Shown: positions 1 through 8,797 of the stretch, piece after piece
How the letters are laid out: the number at the start of each line of letters is the position of its first letter
Numbering within the stretch: position 1 is the first letter of the stretch
Assembly: GCF_000725495.1 (NCBI RefSeq)
Contig: NZ_JNZD01000025.1
Coordinates: forward strand, 62,001-126,000
Source: Streptomyces aureus
Lineage (GTDB): Bacteria > Actinomycetota > Actinomycetes > Streptomycetales > Streptomycetaceae
Length of the DNA: 64,000 bases
Direction: 5' to 3'
Program-made: the position numbers and the translations under genes
The notes under the pieces: generated by a model
What the model was told of the DNA's origin: nothing
Seen by the model: the letters and a program-made list of their open reading frames with translations, nothing else
Database searches by the model: none

Positions 1-473
1 TCCGGTGTGAAGTTTCGGTCGGTCTGGACCGCCTGCCACTCCCCGTCCGTCATGCGGTGGTGCGACAGGTCCACACTCAGGCCGGTCTCGTTCGCCCGGA
101 GGAGATACGTCGCCAGGTCCTTCGCGGCGATGTATCCGGCGTTGCTCATCTCCATCTTGAAGATGTCGTCGACGGTCTGGTGGTTGTACTTGGGCTGCAT
201 GAACCTGGCGAGCGTTCGCGTCTCGTCACGGATGTGGCGGACGCTGACGCCGTGCTGTTGCGCCTCGTTCCGGTATCCCTGCATCAGCTCCGCCGTGCGC
301 TGCTGCCCGGCCTCCCCGGGACGGCGACGCGGCATGACCACCAGCTGTTTCTCGGAGTTGGGGAAGCGCGTGCTGAGCTCCTGCAGCCCCGCCCGCGCGT
401 TCGCGCTGAGTTCGTCCCCGAACCAGATCATCTGGACCCGCTCCGGCTCCCTGGCCGGATCACGCTCAGGCAT
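1..473 (-). CDS. Unknown protein, 3' end beyond the window
   Basis: Reading leftward from an ATG at 473, the frame stays open to the window edge for 157 codons, so the gene is incomplete here. The predicted protein begins MPERDPAREP and has MIWFGDEL at about residues 15-22, then regular alternation of charged and hydrophobic residues typical of a folded soluble domain. The IWFG motif near the start, followed about 110 residues later by an AAKDLATYLL stretch, faintly recalls toxin-type glycosyltransferases with the TcdA/TcdB fold, but the usual GG.Y.D.D motif is not clear and I do not assign it. A DUF4913 gene diverges from it, suggesting an accessory or mobile-element context. Confidence 0.6.
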   Translation of the reverse strand, partial: MPERDPAREPERVQMIWFGDELSANARAGLQELSTRFPNSEKQLVVMPRRRPGEAGQQRTAELMQGYRNEAQQHGVSVRHIRDETRTLARFMQPKYNHQTVDDIFKMEMSNAGYIAAKDLATYLLRANETGLSVDLSHHRMTDGEWQAVQTDRNFTP

Positions 474-621
474 GTGCGTTCCTCCCTGCGCCGATGACCC
501 CGTGCCCTCGGCCGACAGCAACAACGGATCGGGCAAGCGGCGGGTTCAACCGGTTGAACCGTCGGCGCCGCCCCTCCGTCGTGTGGGTGACGAAGGATCA
601 CTGGACGGACGGAGCACGGAC

Positions 622-1023
622 ATGACGGCCCTCGAAGCGCGAGCCGCCGAGGATCAGGAGAACAAGCCCGCCTTCATCCTCTACATGGACGGCTCCGAGT
701 ACGACGACGGACTGCACCGGCTGACCCTGTGGGTGCGGCACCTGCTGCTCCCGGTCTACGGCAGGGAGGTCACCTCGGGCGCGGCCTGGTGCTCCCGCTG
801 GTGGCAGCACCCGGAGGCGGTGGCGCAGCTGTACGGCCTGTGGATGGCGTGGCAGGAGCTGACCGGCGCGGGGTCGGGTGCGACCGGCCCCTCCACCTGG
901 CACCGCGACCATCTCGGCCCCGTGCTGGCCTCCCTGCGGGACCCCTCCGGCCCCTTCTCGGGCTGCCGGCCTGGCCGGCACCGCGCGAAGGAGGCACCCG
1001 AGATGGACCCGTTCCCGCACTAG
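622..1023 (+). CDS. DUF4913 domain-containing protein
   Basis: This 133-residue protein carries the recognisable DUF4913 core: a run of aromatic and hydrophobic residues (LTLWVRHLLLPVYGREVTS, then WCSRWWQHPEAV and WHRDHLGPVLASL). In actinomycetes this family is common on plasmids and integrative elements, often beside replication or transfer genes; its biochemical role is not known. The ATG at 622 has GGAG seven bases upstream. The last 20 residues after SGPFSGC are basic and variable, as in relatives. It is divergent from the truncated gene to its left and has no transfer genes beside it in this window, so it may be a leftover of an integrated element. Confidence 0.8.
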   Translation: MTALEARAAEDQENKPAFILYMDGSEYDDGLHRLTLWVRHLLLPVYGREVTSGAAWCSRWWQHPEAVAQLYGLWMAWQELTGAGSGATGPSTWHRDHLGPVLASLRDPSGPFSGCRPGRHRAKEAPEMDPFPH

Positions 1024-1195
1024 GCGCCCTGGGACGCGGCGGCACCAGAGGGAGGGCAACACACCTTCGCCCTGCCCCGACGCCGCGAGATCAAGAGCGA
1101 GGTGGTGCTCCACGCCTCGGGGGCGGTGTCGCTCGGTCCGCAGAGGGTCGGCCGAGCGTCGTCGATCCCTGCCGACATGCGTCGCCTCCAGCGGC

Positions 1196-1288
1196 TCCCA
1201 CGACAAGGTGCGGCACACCCTGGGCCGCACCGGGCTCTACGAACACTTCGCAGGACGCATCCACAGCACGCTCAGCGGTCCGGGGATG
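1196..1288 (+). pseudogene. Possible remnant of a STAS-domain C-terminus
   Basis: A short frame reads DKVRHTLGRTGLYEHF and then AGRIHSTL, which resembles the last helix and strand of STAS domains (as in SulP-type permeases or anti-sigma antagonists, where the pattern is VRR.L..TGL....., then .IHPTL..A). No start codon or upstream domain fits, and the following residues run into unrelated sequence. It is read as a decayed fragment. The resemblance is short, so this could be chance. Confidence 0.25.
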
Positions 1289-1310
1289 GATCGTCCCGGA
1301 AACCTCAATA

Positions 1311-2402
1311 TCAAGCGTGGGGGTTGATCTCGGCTGCGGTCAGATCTGCGAGTCGTTGTGCCGTGTTGAAGTGGGGGGTGAGACGGGTCTTGGTCATGGC
1401 GAAGGAGGTGCCGGTGGCGGTGTCGGCGTAGACGTAGCTGCCGCCACCACCGACCCAGCCGAACGTGGTGGGTGCCTCGTCCGGCGGAGTACCGATGCGG
1501 CCGAGCGGATAGCCCAGGGCCAGCCGCGCATGGTTGCCGAAGACCTGGTCGGTGCCTTCGAAGGCCACCGCCGTCAACTCCCTGAGCTGGTGTGAGTCGA
1601 TGAGAGAACCGGCGAGAAGTGCGGCGTTCATGGCAGCAATTCCCCGCGCGGTGAAGGTACCGACTGACGGGATGTCCGCTTGCAGGATCTCGTCGCTGTT
1701 GCCCATGGCCGCGGCCGGCTGCCGTTCCCAGGGCGCAAGGACGGCATCGCCGTCGGGTGGGGCGACGGGGTGCGGTGCGGCGTCTTCGAGTCGTGCCAGC
1801 CGGGCCAGGTCGGCTCGGGGGACGCCGAAGTACAGGTCACCGTCGAGACCCAGGGGCTCGGTGACCCACTCGTGCAGGAGTTGCCGCATCGGTTTGCCCG
1901 TGGCCCGGCGTGCGACCTCGCCGATGAGGAAGCCGTAGGTGAACGCGTGGTATCCCGTCTCGGTCCCAGGCAGCCACCGCGGTTCGGCGTCGGCGATCGC
2001 GGTACACACCCGCGACCAGTCGGTCAGGTCGGCAGGTCCGATGTCACGAGGCATCGCCGGCACGCCGACCGAGTGGGTCAGAACGTGTCGAAGAGTCGCG
2101 GTCACCTTGCCGTGGGCACCGAACTCCGGCCACAGCTCGGCCACTGGTGTCTCGTATCCGACAACGCCGGACTTGACGAGCAGGTGAGCGATCAGCGACG
2201 TCATGACCTTGCCTGCAGAGAAGCTGAAGATCGGGGTCGCTGAGGTCATGCCGCGCCCGGTCATGGCGTCGGCGACGCCCGCGACGGCATCGACGACAAG
2301 AGCACCCTGGTGATGAACGGCAACCTGCAAGCCGGTTTCGGCCCCGGTGTCCACGAGCTCGTCGAGGACGCTCTGAACCTGTTGCTGCAGTGAGGGCATC
2401 AT
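1311..2402 (-). CDS. Serine hydrolase, class C beta-lactamase / esterase EstB-like
   Basis: The 363-residue protein has the penicillin-binding/beta-lactamase fold signature of family VIII esterases: the S-x-x-K nucleophile motif SAGK at about residues 62-65, a TYGFLIGEV stretch with the conserved tyrosine, and a C-terminal glycine-rich WVGGGGSYVYAD that stands in for the KTG/HxG motif. No signal peptide is seen, so it is probably cytoplasmic and an esterase rather than a secreted antibiotic-degrading lactamase; the true substrate cannot be read from sequence. The frame is open upstream to 2522, but the start at 2402 (MMPSLQQQ) begins where family similarity begins. It stands alone, followed by about 20 bases before the STAS-like scrap on the other strand. 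Confidence 0.85.
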   Translation of the reverse strand: MMPSLQQQVQSVLDELVDTGAETGLQVAVHHQGALVVDAVAGVADAMTGRGMTSATPIFSFSAGKVMTSLIAHLLVKSGVVGYETPVAELWPEFGAHGKVTATLRHVLTHSVGVPAMPRDIGPADLTDWSRVCTAIADAEPRWLPGTETGYHAFTYGFLIGEVARRATGKPMRQLLHEWVTEPLGLDGDLYFGVPRADLARLARLEDAAPHPVAPPDGDAVLAPWERQPAAAMGNSDEILQADIPSVGTFTARGIAAMNAALLAGSLIDSHQLRELTAVAFEGTDQVFGNHARLALGYPLGRIGTPPDEAPTTFGWVGGGGSYVYADTATGTSFAMTKTRLTPHFNTAQRLADLTAAEINPHA

Positions 2403-2614
2403 CGTCACCCGCTCGGCCACGTGCAGTGGGACTGACTGGATGTCGGCAGCTTGCCGAAAGCGACCGACAGCCGGCTCGACTCGATACCGCCTGACGTCGC
2501 CGGCGATGACGGCCTCGCCCAATGGGTCGTGAGGCGGCGGCCCAAGGCGAGAGCTGAGGGGGCCGGCACGACAGCCGGCCCCCGTCCCGGCAATCCCCTC
2601 CGGGCCGTTTGGAC

Positions 2615-2854
2615 TCAGCCGCCGCTCTTGCGCCGAAACGACCTCTGACTCGCAGCCGGGCCGTGCGCTCCACGGATCTTCGACGTGTCGGCATTCGCAG
2701 CGAGGGCGGTCGCGTCGGCCTGCATGCCCCGCTTGCGCGCCAGGGCGTCCCGGAACTTGCGTTTCAAATCATCCTGCGCGGCGCCGGGAGCCGACGCGGG
2801 CTCCTCGATGCCGGCCGGCTCCGAACCTTCTTGCGGCGAGGGTTCAGCAGTCAT
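2615..2854 (-). CDS. DUF5302 small protein
   Basis: A 79-residue protein with the DUF5302 pattern: an acidic, proline-rich N-terminus, a central basic helix DDLKRKFRDALARKRG and the conserved tail GAHGPAASQRSFRRKSGG. The family is widespread and highly conserved in Streptomyces and of unknown function; the basic tail would suit nucleic acid or ribosome binding, which is inference. The start at 2854 (MTAEPSPQ) is chosen because GGAGG lies seven bases upstream, although the frame is open further upstream. It is monocistronic as far as can be seen. Confidence 0.85.
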   Translation of the reverse strand: MTAEPSPQEGSEPAGIEEPASAPGAAQDDLKRKFRDALARKRGMQADATALAANADTSKIRGAHGPAASQRSFRRKSGG

Positions 2855-3011
2855 GGTGACCTCCGGTTCGGGCAGTGGGAAGCCCAGCTTGTCATGGAAC
2901 ATGGTGTCCATGAACAGGCCAACGCGGCCGACGCATCGATCCTGCGGCTGCCGTAGGCCATCGGTGGGGATCGAGGGGACCTAGGAGGGAAGAGGCAGGG
3001 TCCGCCCGCCT

Positions 3012-4049
3012 TCAGCGGGGCGGGTGAGGCGGGAGTGCACCGGGGTCGGCACCCTCGGCCCTGGCTGCGTCGGCGAGAGCCGCGGCAGCGGCTTCTTCCG
3101 CCTGGGCCTTGTCGTTGGCGGCCTGGGCGACCATGTCGTCCGTCGGCTTCTCGCGAGTGGCCTGCGACTGGGGCAGCACCTCGCTGAAGGCGCGGGACAC
3201 GCCCTGGAGCGCGGAGGTGATCTCGCTGGGGATCACCCAGAAATTGTTGCCCGAGCCTTGCGCGAGTTGGGGGAGCGTCTGAAGGTACTGGTAGGCGAGC
3301 AGCTTGGGGTCGGGATCGTTGCGATGCACGGCCTGGAACACCTCGTCGATGGCCCGCGACTGGCCCTCCGCCTGAAGGATCGCAGCGGTCCGGTTGCCTT
3401 CCGCACGCAGGACAGCAGCCTGCTTGTCGCCTTCGGCGGTGAGGATCTGCGACTGGCGTTGCCCCTCAGCCCCGAGAATCGCGGCCCGCTTGTCCCGCTC
3501 GGCTCGCATCTGCTTCTGCATGGCGTCCTTGATGGACTGCGGAGGGTCGATGGCCTTGATCTCCACCCGGTTGACCCTCAGCCCCCATTTTCCGGTGGCC
3601 TCGTCCAACACGCCGCGAAGCTGGCTGTTGATGGTGTCCCGTGAGGTGAGCGTCTTCTCCAGGTCCATGGACCCCACGACATTACGCAAGGTGGTGACGG
3701 TGAGCTGCTCGACCGCCTGAAGGAAATTCGCGATCTCGTAGAACGCCGCTCGCGGGTCGGTGACCTGGAAATACAGAACCGTGTCGATCTCGACAACCAG
3801 ATTGTCTTCGGTGATGACAGGCTGCGGTTTGAAGGAAACGACCTGTTCCCGCAGATCGATCATCGGTCGAACGCGGTCGATGTAAGGGATGACCAGGCTG
3901 AGGCCGGGATTCAGAGTCCGGTGGTAGCGGCCGAGCCGCTCGACATTGCGAGCGCGCGCCTGGGGCACGATCCGGACCGCCCGCACCACGGTGAAGACCG
4001 CGATCAGCGCGACGATCAGGCCGCCGATCAACAACGCCGTATTTTCCAT
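3012..4049 (-). CDS. SPFH/Band 7 (stomatin-like) membrane protein
   Basis: A 345-residue protein of the stomatin/paraslipin type. An N-terminal membrane helix (ALLIGGLIVALIAVFTVV, residues 5-22) is followed by a Band 7 domain (ERLGRYHRTLNPGLSLVIPY, then PQPVITEDNLVVEIDTVLYF and RDTINSQLRGVLDEATGKWG), then a long coiled region of near-heptad repeats with ILTAEGDKQAAVLRAEGNR. The Ala/Glu-rich tail is variable. Such proteins oligomerise at the membrane in functional microdomains and are usually encoded with NfeD, as here: the NfeD stop lies four bases upstream of this ATG. The start is fixed by that spacing and by the position of the membrane helix. Confidence 0.93.
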   Translation of the reverse strand: MENTALLIGGLIVALIAVFTVVRAVRIVPQARARNVERLGRYHRTLNPGLSLVIPYIDRVRPMIDLREQVVSFKPQPVITEDNLVVEIDTVLYFQVTDPRAAFYEIANFLQAVEQLTVTTLRNVVGSMDLEKTLTSRDTINSQLRGVLDEATGKWGLRVNRVEIKAIDPPQSIKDAMQKQMRAERDKRAAILGAEGQRQSQILTAEGDKQAAVLRAEGNRTAAILQAEGQSRAIDEVFQAVHRNDPDPKLLAYQYLQTLPQLAQGSGNNFWVIPSEITSALQGVSRAFSEVLPQSQATREKPTDDMVAQAANDKAQAEEAAAAALADAARAEGADPGALPPHPPR

Positions 4050-4053
4050 GGTC

Positions 4054-4485
4054 TCAGTCCCGGGGGTAGACAATCGCGGTGGCGCCGCTGATCTCCATGA
4101 CGTCGACAATCCTTCCAGGAGGAATCACCAACGTCTCGTCGTAGGCACGGGCCGTCCACTCCTCGCCACCGATGCGGACCCTGCCACCCAGGCCCGTCAC
4201 CTCCGAGACGACATACGCGCTCCTGCCGATCAGCGCTTCCACGCCGAACCTCTCCGCTTGGGGCCGGCGAACGTGGCGCAGCGCGATGGGGCGCACAAAC
4301 AGCACGCTGACTACAGCCACAACGGTGAACACCAAGAACTGCAACGGCAGCGGCAGTCCGACCGCGGCGGACCCCGCCGTGACCAACGCGGCCGCACTCA
4401 GCATTCCGAGCGCAGCGGTAACGGTGAAGATCTCGGCCGCAGCCAACAGGGCCGCGATGATCAACCAGATCAGCCATGGATCCAT
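4054..4485 (-). CDS. NfeD-family membrane protein
   Basis: A 143-residue protein with an N-terminal membrane helix (LIWLIIAALLAAAEIFTV), two further hydrophobic segments around residues 27-66, and a C-terminal OB-like beta domain (ALIGRSAYVVSEV..GGRVRIGGEEWTARA..GRIVDVMEISGATAIVYP) characteristic of NfeD1b. NfeD proteins act with SPFH partners in membrane organisation. It is the first gene of a two-gene operon, with the SPFH gene starting four bases after its stop. The ATG start puts the first membrane helix at residue 5, as expected. Confidence 0.92.
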   Translation of the reverse strand: MDPWLIWLIIAALLAAAEIFTVTAALGMLSAAALVTAGSAAVGLPLPLQFLVFTVVAVVSVLFVRPIALRHVRRPQAERFGVEALIGRSAYVVSEVTGLGGRVRIGGEEWTARAYDETLVIPPGRIVDVMEISGATAIVYPRD

Positions 4486-5046
4486 TGCGTGCCTCGTCTG
4501 ACCGGTGTGGTGCGGAAGGGGCTGATCCCACCCGCACCCTGATGCGGGTCAGCTGGATATCCCCGGAGAAAAGGACCCTGCCGAGGCATTCAAGGCGTGT
4601 CCCCGAGCAGGCTGCTTCTCGCTTTCTGCAATTTTACCCGTGAGGGAAACCCGCGGACTCCTCAGCGTGGGCCGGCTGGCTGCGAACCTCTGTCACCCTG
4701 TACGCCACCCGTCCGTAGCGGGACGTCGACGCAGTCGACCGGCCCGTGATCGAGCGGCGGGGCCGTGGCCCTGAAGACCCTCCGGCGATGCCGTGCCCGG
4801 ACGATGAGCAGGACCGCTTCGCGTGGGATCGCGCCGCGCCCCAGATCCGGTTACCCAGGGACTCCGCTCCTACCGCGTCCGTGTCCCGCCTGGCACGTCG
4901 TGAGCCGCCCGGCCCGTGTCGACCGCGGCCCCGACTGGCGCCGCGAGAACGACCTGGAACTGCGGCTCGGACTGCGACTGCACCGGCTCAGGGCGATCGC
5001 GAGCGCGTAGGCTTCGCCAGGCACGAACAGGACGGGGGCGCAGCAC
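4486..5046. other. Intergenic region between nfeD-type and DUF4139 genes
   Basis: This 561-base divergent interval must hold the promoters of the NfeD/SPFH operon and of the DUF4139 pair. A relatively AT-rich patch at about 4616-4640 lies upstream of the NfeD gene. Short open frames on both strands at 4746-5040 have no recognisable domain, and I do not call them genes. Confidence 0.5.
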
Positions 5047-7104
5047 ATGAAGTCCGAGGAATCCGAGGGAACACAGCGATGGGCGTCGGCACTCGACGCG
5101 GTCGTCGTGTACGCGCAGGGAGCGCTCTGCAGCCGGGTCGCGCGGGGAACCGTACCGCCGGACGGGCGGGTGCGGGTGGCGGGGCTGCCCCGCTCGATGG
5201 ACCCGGACTCGTTGCGCGCCAAGGTCGCAGGCGGTGACGGGGTCCGCGTGACCGAGGTACGGGTGGAGGTGGACGCCGAACCGGCGGCCGCGGGCACGGC
5301 CGACGCCCTGCGGCGCGAGATGGAGCGGCTGCGCGAGGTCAGCGCCGCCGCCCAGGCCCGCCGCGACCGGCACGAGGCCCTGATCGCCGAGGTCGCGGCG
5401 CTGCGCCCGGTTCCCCCGGCCCGCAAGCGCGACGACCCGCACCGCATCACACCCGTGGACGCCTGGCTGCGGCTCGCCGACTTCGTCGACGAACGGCTCA
5501 CGAACCTGCACCGGCGCCTCGCCGAGCTGGAGGAGGAACTGCGCCTCGCCGAGCACGAGTTCTCGATCGCCCTGGACCGCTGGAACCGTGCCTCCACCGA
5601 CGCGGGGCCGGCGCACGTGGACACCACGGTCTGCGCGGTGCTGACCCTCGAAGGGTCCGGGGACGTCGAACTGGAGCTGGAGTACGGGGTGCCGGGCGCC
5701 GTCTGGGTGCCCGCGTACCGTCTGGCCCATCGTCAGGGCGACGACTCCGGGACCCTGGTGCTGCGCGCCTCGGTCGCCCAGCGCACCGGCGAGGACTGGA
5801 CCGGGGTGCGCGTCGCCCTGGCCACCGCGGACCTGCGGCGCCGCACCGATCTGCCCCGGCTGCGCTCCCTGCGGGTCGGACGGCGGCAGACCGCCCCCGC
5901 GCCCTCCGGCTGGCGGGAGCCGCCGGCCGGGCTCGCCGACCTGTTCTCCGGGTACGACGCGGCGGGACCCCGCCCTGAAACCGGCCGTCCCTGGGCCGCG
6001 GGAGCCGGGGCCGCGCCCGTGGCCTCCGCCGGCCCGGTCGCGCCGCCCCCGCCGCCCCCGATGTACGGCATGCCGCCGGCCGCGCCCATGGCGGCGCCCG
6101 GTGCCGCGCCCGCGGCCTTCGGCGGCGCCCTGCCCGCTGCCCCGCAGCCGGTGGGGGCGGCACCCTCGGGCAGGCCCGCGGCCCGCGCCCGGAGCGCGTC
6201 CCTGGCACCCGCGGCTCCCGGCCGCGCGGCCCCGCCGCCACCCGGGCAGGCTCCGGTCACGGCCGGGCCCCCGCGGCCGAGCGACGCGGAGCTCGATTAC
6301 GCCGCGCTCGTCCTGAACGGGCCCGACGTGCAGGCGGACACCCGGGGCAGGCTGTTCCCGCACACGCCCTTCGACCCCGTGGCGGTCGAGTACCGGCGGC
6401 GCGCCGAGACCGTCTCGGCGCTGCCGCTGCCCGGGCACGCCGTGCGACCCCGCGAGTCGGCGGGCTCCTTCGACCACCGTTTCGACGCCGCCGCGCGCGC
6501 CGACATCCCCTCGGACGGCACCTGGCACACGGTCACCGTCACGGAGATGCCGGTCGGCCTGCGGACCGAGTACCTGTGCGTACCGGCCCTGGAACAGACG
6601 ACGTACGCCACGCTGGTGCTCTCCAACGCCACCGACCAGGCCCTGCTCGCCGGCCCGGTCGAGGTCACCGTCGACGACGAGTTCCTGCTGACCGCCGCGC
6701 TGCCCACGCTCCCTCCCGGCGGTGTCCGGCGGATGGGGCTCGGACCGGCCGAGGGCATCCGGGTCACCCGGCGCACGAACCTGCGCGAGTCGACCTCGGG
6801 CCTGCGCGGCAGCACCACCGTGCTCGACCACCAGGTGCACGTCGAGCTCGCCAACCGGCTCGCGCGGCCCGTCACCGTCGAGGTCCACGAACAGGTGCCG
6901 GTCACCTCGCACGCGGAGGTCCGCATCGAGGAGCGGGCCGACTGGACGACACCCCCGCAGGACGCCGGACCCGACAGCCTCGCACCGGGCACCCGTGTGT
7001 GGCGGGTGGACCTGCCCGCCGGAGGCAGCACCGCCCTCGACGGCGGCTACGAGATCCGTGTCCCGGCCGCCAAGGCCATCGTCGGCGGCAACCGCAGGAG
7101 CTGA
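5047..7104 (+). CDS. DUF4139 (MuiA-like) protein with proline-rich insert
   Basis: A 685-residue cytosolic protein of the mucoidy-inhibitor/DUF4140-DUF4139 family. The N-terminal beta domain (DAVVVYAQGALCSRVARG, residues about 18-35) is followed by a coiled coil (residues about 90-185), then the DUF4139 beta region with VWVPAYRL and RTGEDWTGVRVALATADLR. A low-complexity insert of about 110 residues rich in Pro and Ala (residues about 315-425) interrupts the DUF4139 domain. The closing part (TNLRESTSGLRGSTTVLDH, then VTVEVHEQVPV) is well kept. The function of the family is not established. The next gene, seven bases on, encodes a shorter paralogue, so the two are probably made together and may pair. 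Confidence 0.88.
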   Translation: MKSEESEGTQRWASALDAVVVYAQGALCSRVARGTVPPDGRVRVAGLPRSMDPDSLRAKVAGGDGVRVTEVRVEVDAEPAAAGTADALRREMERLREVSAAAQARRDRHEALIAEVAALRPVPPARKRDDPHRITPVDAWLRLADFVDERLTNLHRRLAELEEELRLAEHEFSIALDRWNRASTDAGPAHVDTTVCAVLTLEGSGDVELELEYGVPGAVWVPAYRLAHRQGDDSGTLVLRASVAQRTGEDWTGVRVALATADLRRRTDLPRLRSLRVGRRQTAPAPSGWREPPAGLADLFSGYDAAGPRPETGRPWAAGAGAAPVASAGPVAPPPPPPMYGMPPAAPMAAPGAAPAAFGGALPAAPQPVGAAPSGRPAARARSASLAPAAPGRAAPPPPGQAPVTAGPPRPSDAELDYAALVLNGPDVQADTRGRLFPHTPFDPVAVEYRRRAETVSALPLPGHAVRPRESAGSFDHRFDAAARADIPSDGTWHTVTVTEMPVGLRTEYLCVPALEQTTYATLVLSNATDQALLAGPVEVTVDDEFLLTAALPTLPPGGVRRMGLGPAEGIRVTRRTNLRESTSGLRGSTTVLDHQVHVELANRLARPVTVEVHEQVPVTSHAEVRIEERADWTTPPQDAGPDSLAPGTRVWRVDLPAGGSTALDGGYEIRVPAAKAIVGGNRRS

Positions 7105-7110
7105 CCCACC

Positions 7111-8670
7111 ATGCCCACCAACCCCCAGATCCTCCCGCTGCCCGTCACCGCCGTCACCTGTCTCGAGGACCGCGCCCATGTCGAGCGCACCACCGACCTC
7201 GAACTGGACGCCGGTATCCAGCAGTTGCGCCTCGGCCCGGTGAGCGCGCTCGCGGTCGACCGCACCCTGCACGCCGAGCTGACCGGCGGCCACGGGGCGA
7301 GTGTCCTGGACGTGCGGATCGTCCGCGCCTGGACGCCGCACGGGCCGGGTCCCGCCGACGACGACTCCGCGCTGCGGCTGCGCGTCGACGAGCTCGAGGC
7401 CGAGCAAGTCACCCTCGGCAGGCGCCGCGACCGGCTCCGGGCCCGCCTCGAAGCACTCGGCCGGCTCACCACCGATCTGCTGCGCGACATCTCCGAGGGG
7501 ACCGGCTTCGGCGAGCCCGACGAGGACCGATGGACCCGTGAACTGGACCGCGTCGACGGCGAGCGCGACACCTGCGGCGAGGAACTGCGCGCCGTGGAAG
7601 CCGAGTTGTCGGCCCTGTCCACCGAGATCGACGAGACGTACCGGGCCCTCGACATGGCCGAGGAGCCGCCCGCCGAACTGCTCGGCCACGTGGAACTGAC
7701 CGTGCAGGCGGCGGAAGCAGGTCCGGCGCGGCTGCGCCTGACCCACCTCACGCCGTGTGCGCTGTGGCGTCCCGCCTACCGGGCCGTGCTCGACGGGGAC
7801 ACGCTGACCCTGGAGACCGACGCGATGGTCTGGCAGCGCACCGGCGAGGACTGGTCGGACGTCCGTCTGACGCTGTCGACGGCCCGCTCGGCCCGGGCCG
7901 GCGAACCGCCCCGGCTCACCGAGGACCACCTCACGCTGACGGACCGGACCGCCGCCGAACGGCGCACGGTGGACGTGGAGTTCCGGGAGGAGGAGATCGC
8001 CGAGATCGGCCCCGCCCCGGTGCTCGGCCTGCCGGGCGTGGACGACGGGGGCCAGGCCCGCGTGCTGCACTCCCCCGTACCGGTCTCCGTGCCCGCGGAC
8101 GGACGTGCGCACAGGGTCCCGGTCTCCGCCGTGACCAGTGCCGCGCGCAGCGAGTACGCCTCCTCTCCGGAACTGTCACCGCTGGTCACTCGGGTCGTGC
8201 GGTTCGACAACGGCTCCGGGCACGCGCTGCTGGCCGGACCGGTGGACCTCGTGCGCGACAGCGGCTTCACCGGCCGTGGCACGCTGCCCTTCACCGCCCC
8301 CGGTGCTCCCGTAGAGCTCGCCTTCGGCAGCCACGACGACTACCGGGTGGTCCGGCACGCCGAGGAGACCCGGGACACCACCTCGTTGACCCAGCGGACC
8401 GTCGTCACCCGCACGGTCAGGCTCCACCTTTCCCGCTTCTCCGCCCCCGGGGAGCAGGACGAGCAGGTCGTCACGCTGCGCGAGCGGATCCCGGTGTCCG
8501 AGGTCTCGGCGGTGGAGGTGCGGCTCCGCAAGGAGGCGTGCGCCCCGGAACCCGACGCGGTCGACGCCGACGGCATCGCCCGCTGGGACGTACGGCTGGC
8601 CCCGGGCGGACACCGGACGGTGACCCTGGTCTACGAGGTCTCCGCGAGCGGAAAGGTCACCGGGCTCTGA
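7111..8670 (+). CDS. DUF4139 (MuiA-like) protein, second copy
   Basis: A 519-residue paralogue of the gene before it, without the proline-rich insert. It shows the same order: N-terminal beta domain (VTCLEDRAHVERTTDLELDA), coiled coil (about residues 85-175), and DUF4139 (ALWRPAYRAVL, RTGEDWSDVRLTLSTA, closing with VVTLRERIPVSEVSAVEV). The ATG lies six bases after the upstream stop with AGGAG nine bases before it, so the two are translationally linked. Paired DUF4139 genes suggest hetero-oligomer formation, which is inference. No membrane segments or signal peptide are seen. Confidence 0.88.
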   Translation: MPTNPQILPLPVTAVTCLEDRAHVERTTDLELDAGIQQLRLGPVSALAVDRTLHAELTGGHGASVLDVRIVRAWTPHGPGPADDDSALRLRVDELEAEQVTLGRRRDRLRARLEALGRLTTDLLRDISEGTGFGEPDEDRWTRELDRVDGERDTCGEELRAVEAELSALSTEIDETYRALDMAEEPPAELLGHVELTVQAAEAGPARLRLTHLTPCALWRPAYRAVLDGDTLTLETDAMVWQRTGEDWSDVRLTLSTARSARAGEPPRLTEDHLTLTDRTAAERRTVDVEFREEEIAEIGPAPVLGLPGVDDGGQARVLHSPVPVSVPADGRAHRVPVSAVTSAARSEYASSPELSPLVTRVVRFDNGSGHALLAGPVDLVRDSGFTGRGTLPFTAPGAPVELAFGSHDDYRVVRHAEETRDTTSLTQRTVVTRTVRLHLSRFSAPGEQDEQVVTLRERIPVSEVSAVEVRLRKEACAPEPDAVDADGIARWDVRLAPGGHRTVTLVYEVSASGKVTGL

Positions 8671-8797
8671 ATTCCCGCGAGCCCGAACAGTCAGCGCCGG
8701 GCTGATGTCGGTCAGGATCGGACATCCGGCCCTGCTCGCGTGATCCCCTTGCTTGGCTCTTGTCCTCGGCCGACGAGCAGGGGGCGGGAGTACGTAC

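Noticed and set aside
4870..8112. Very long minus-strand open frame opposite the DUF4139 pair
   Set aside because: It is the antisense shadow of GC-rich coding sequence, has no domain and Gly/Arg/Gln-rich composition; the plus-strand genes carry clear family motifs.
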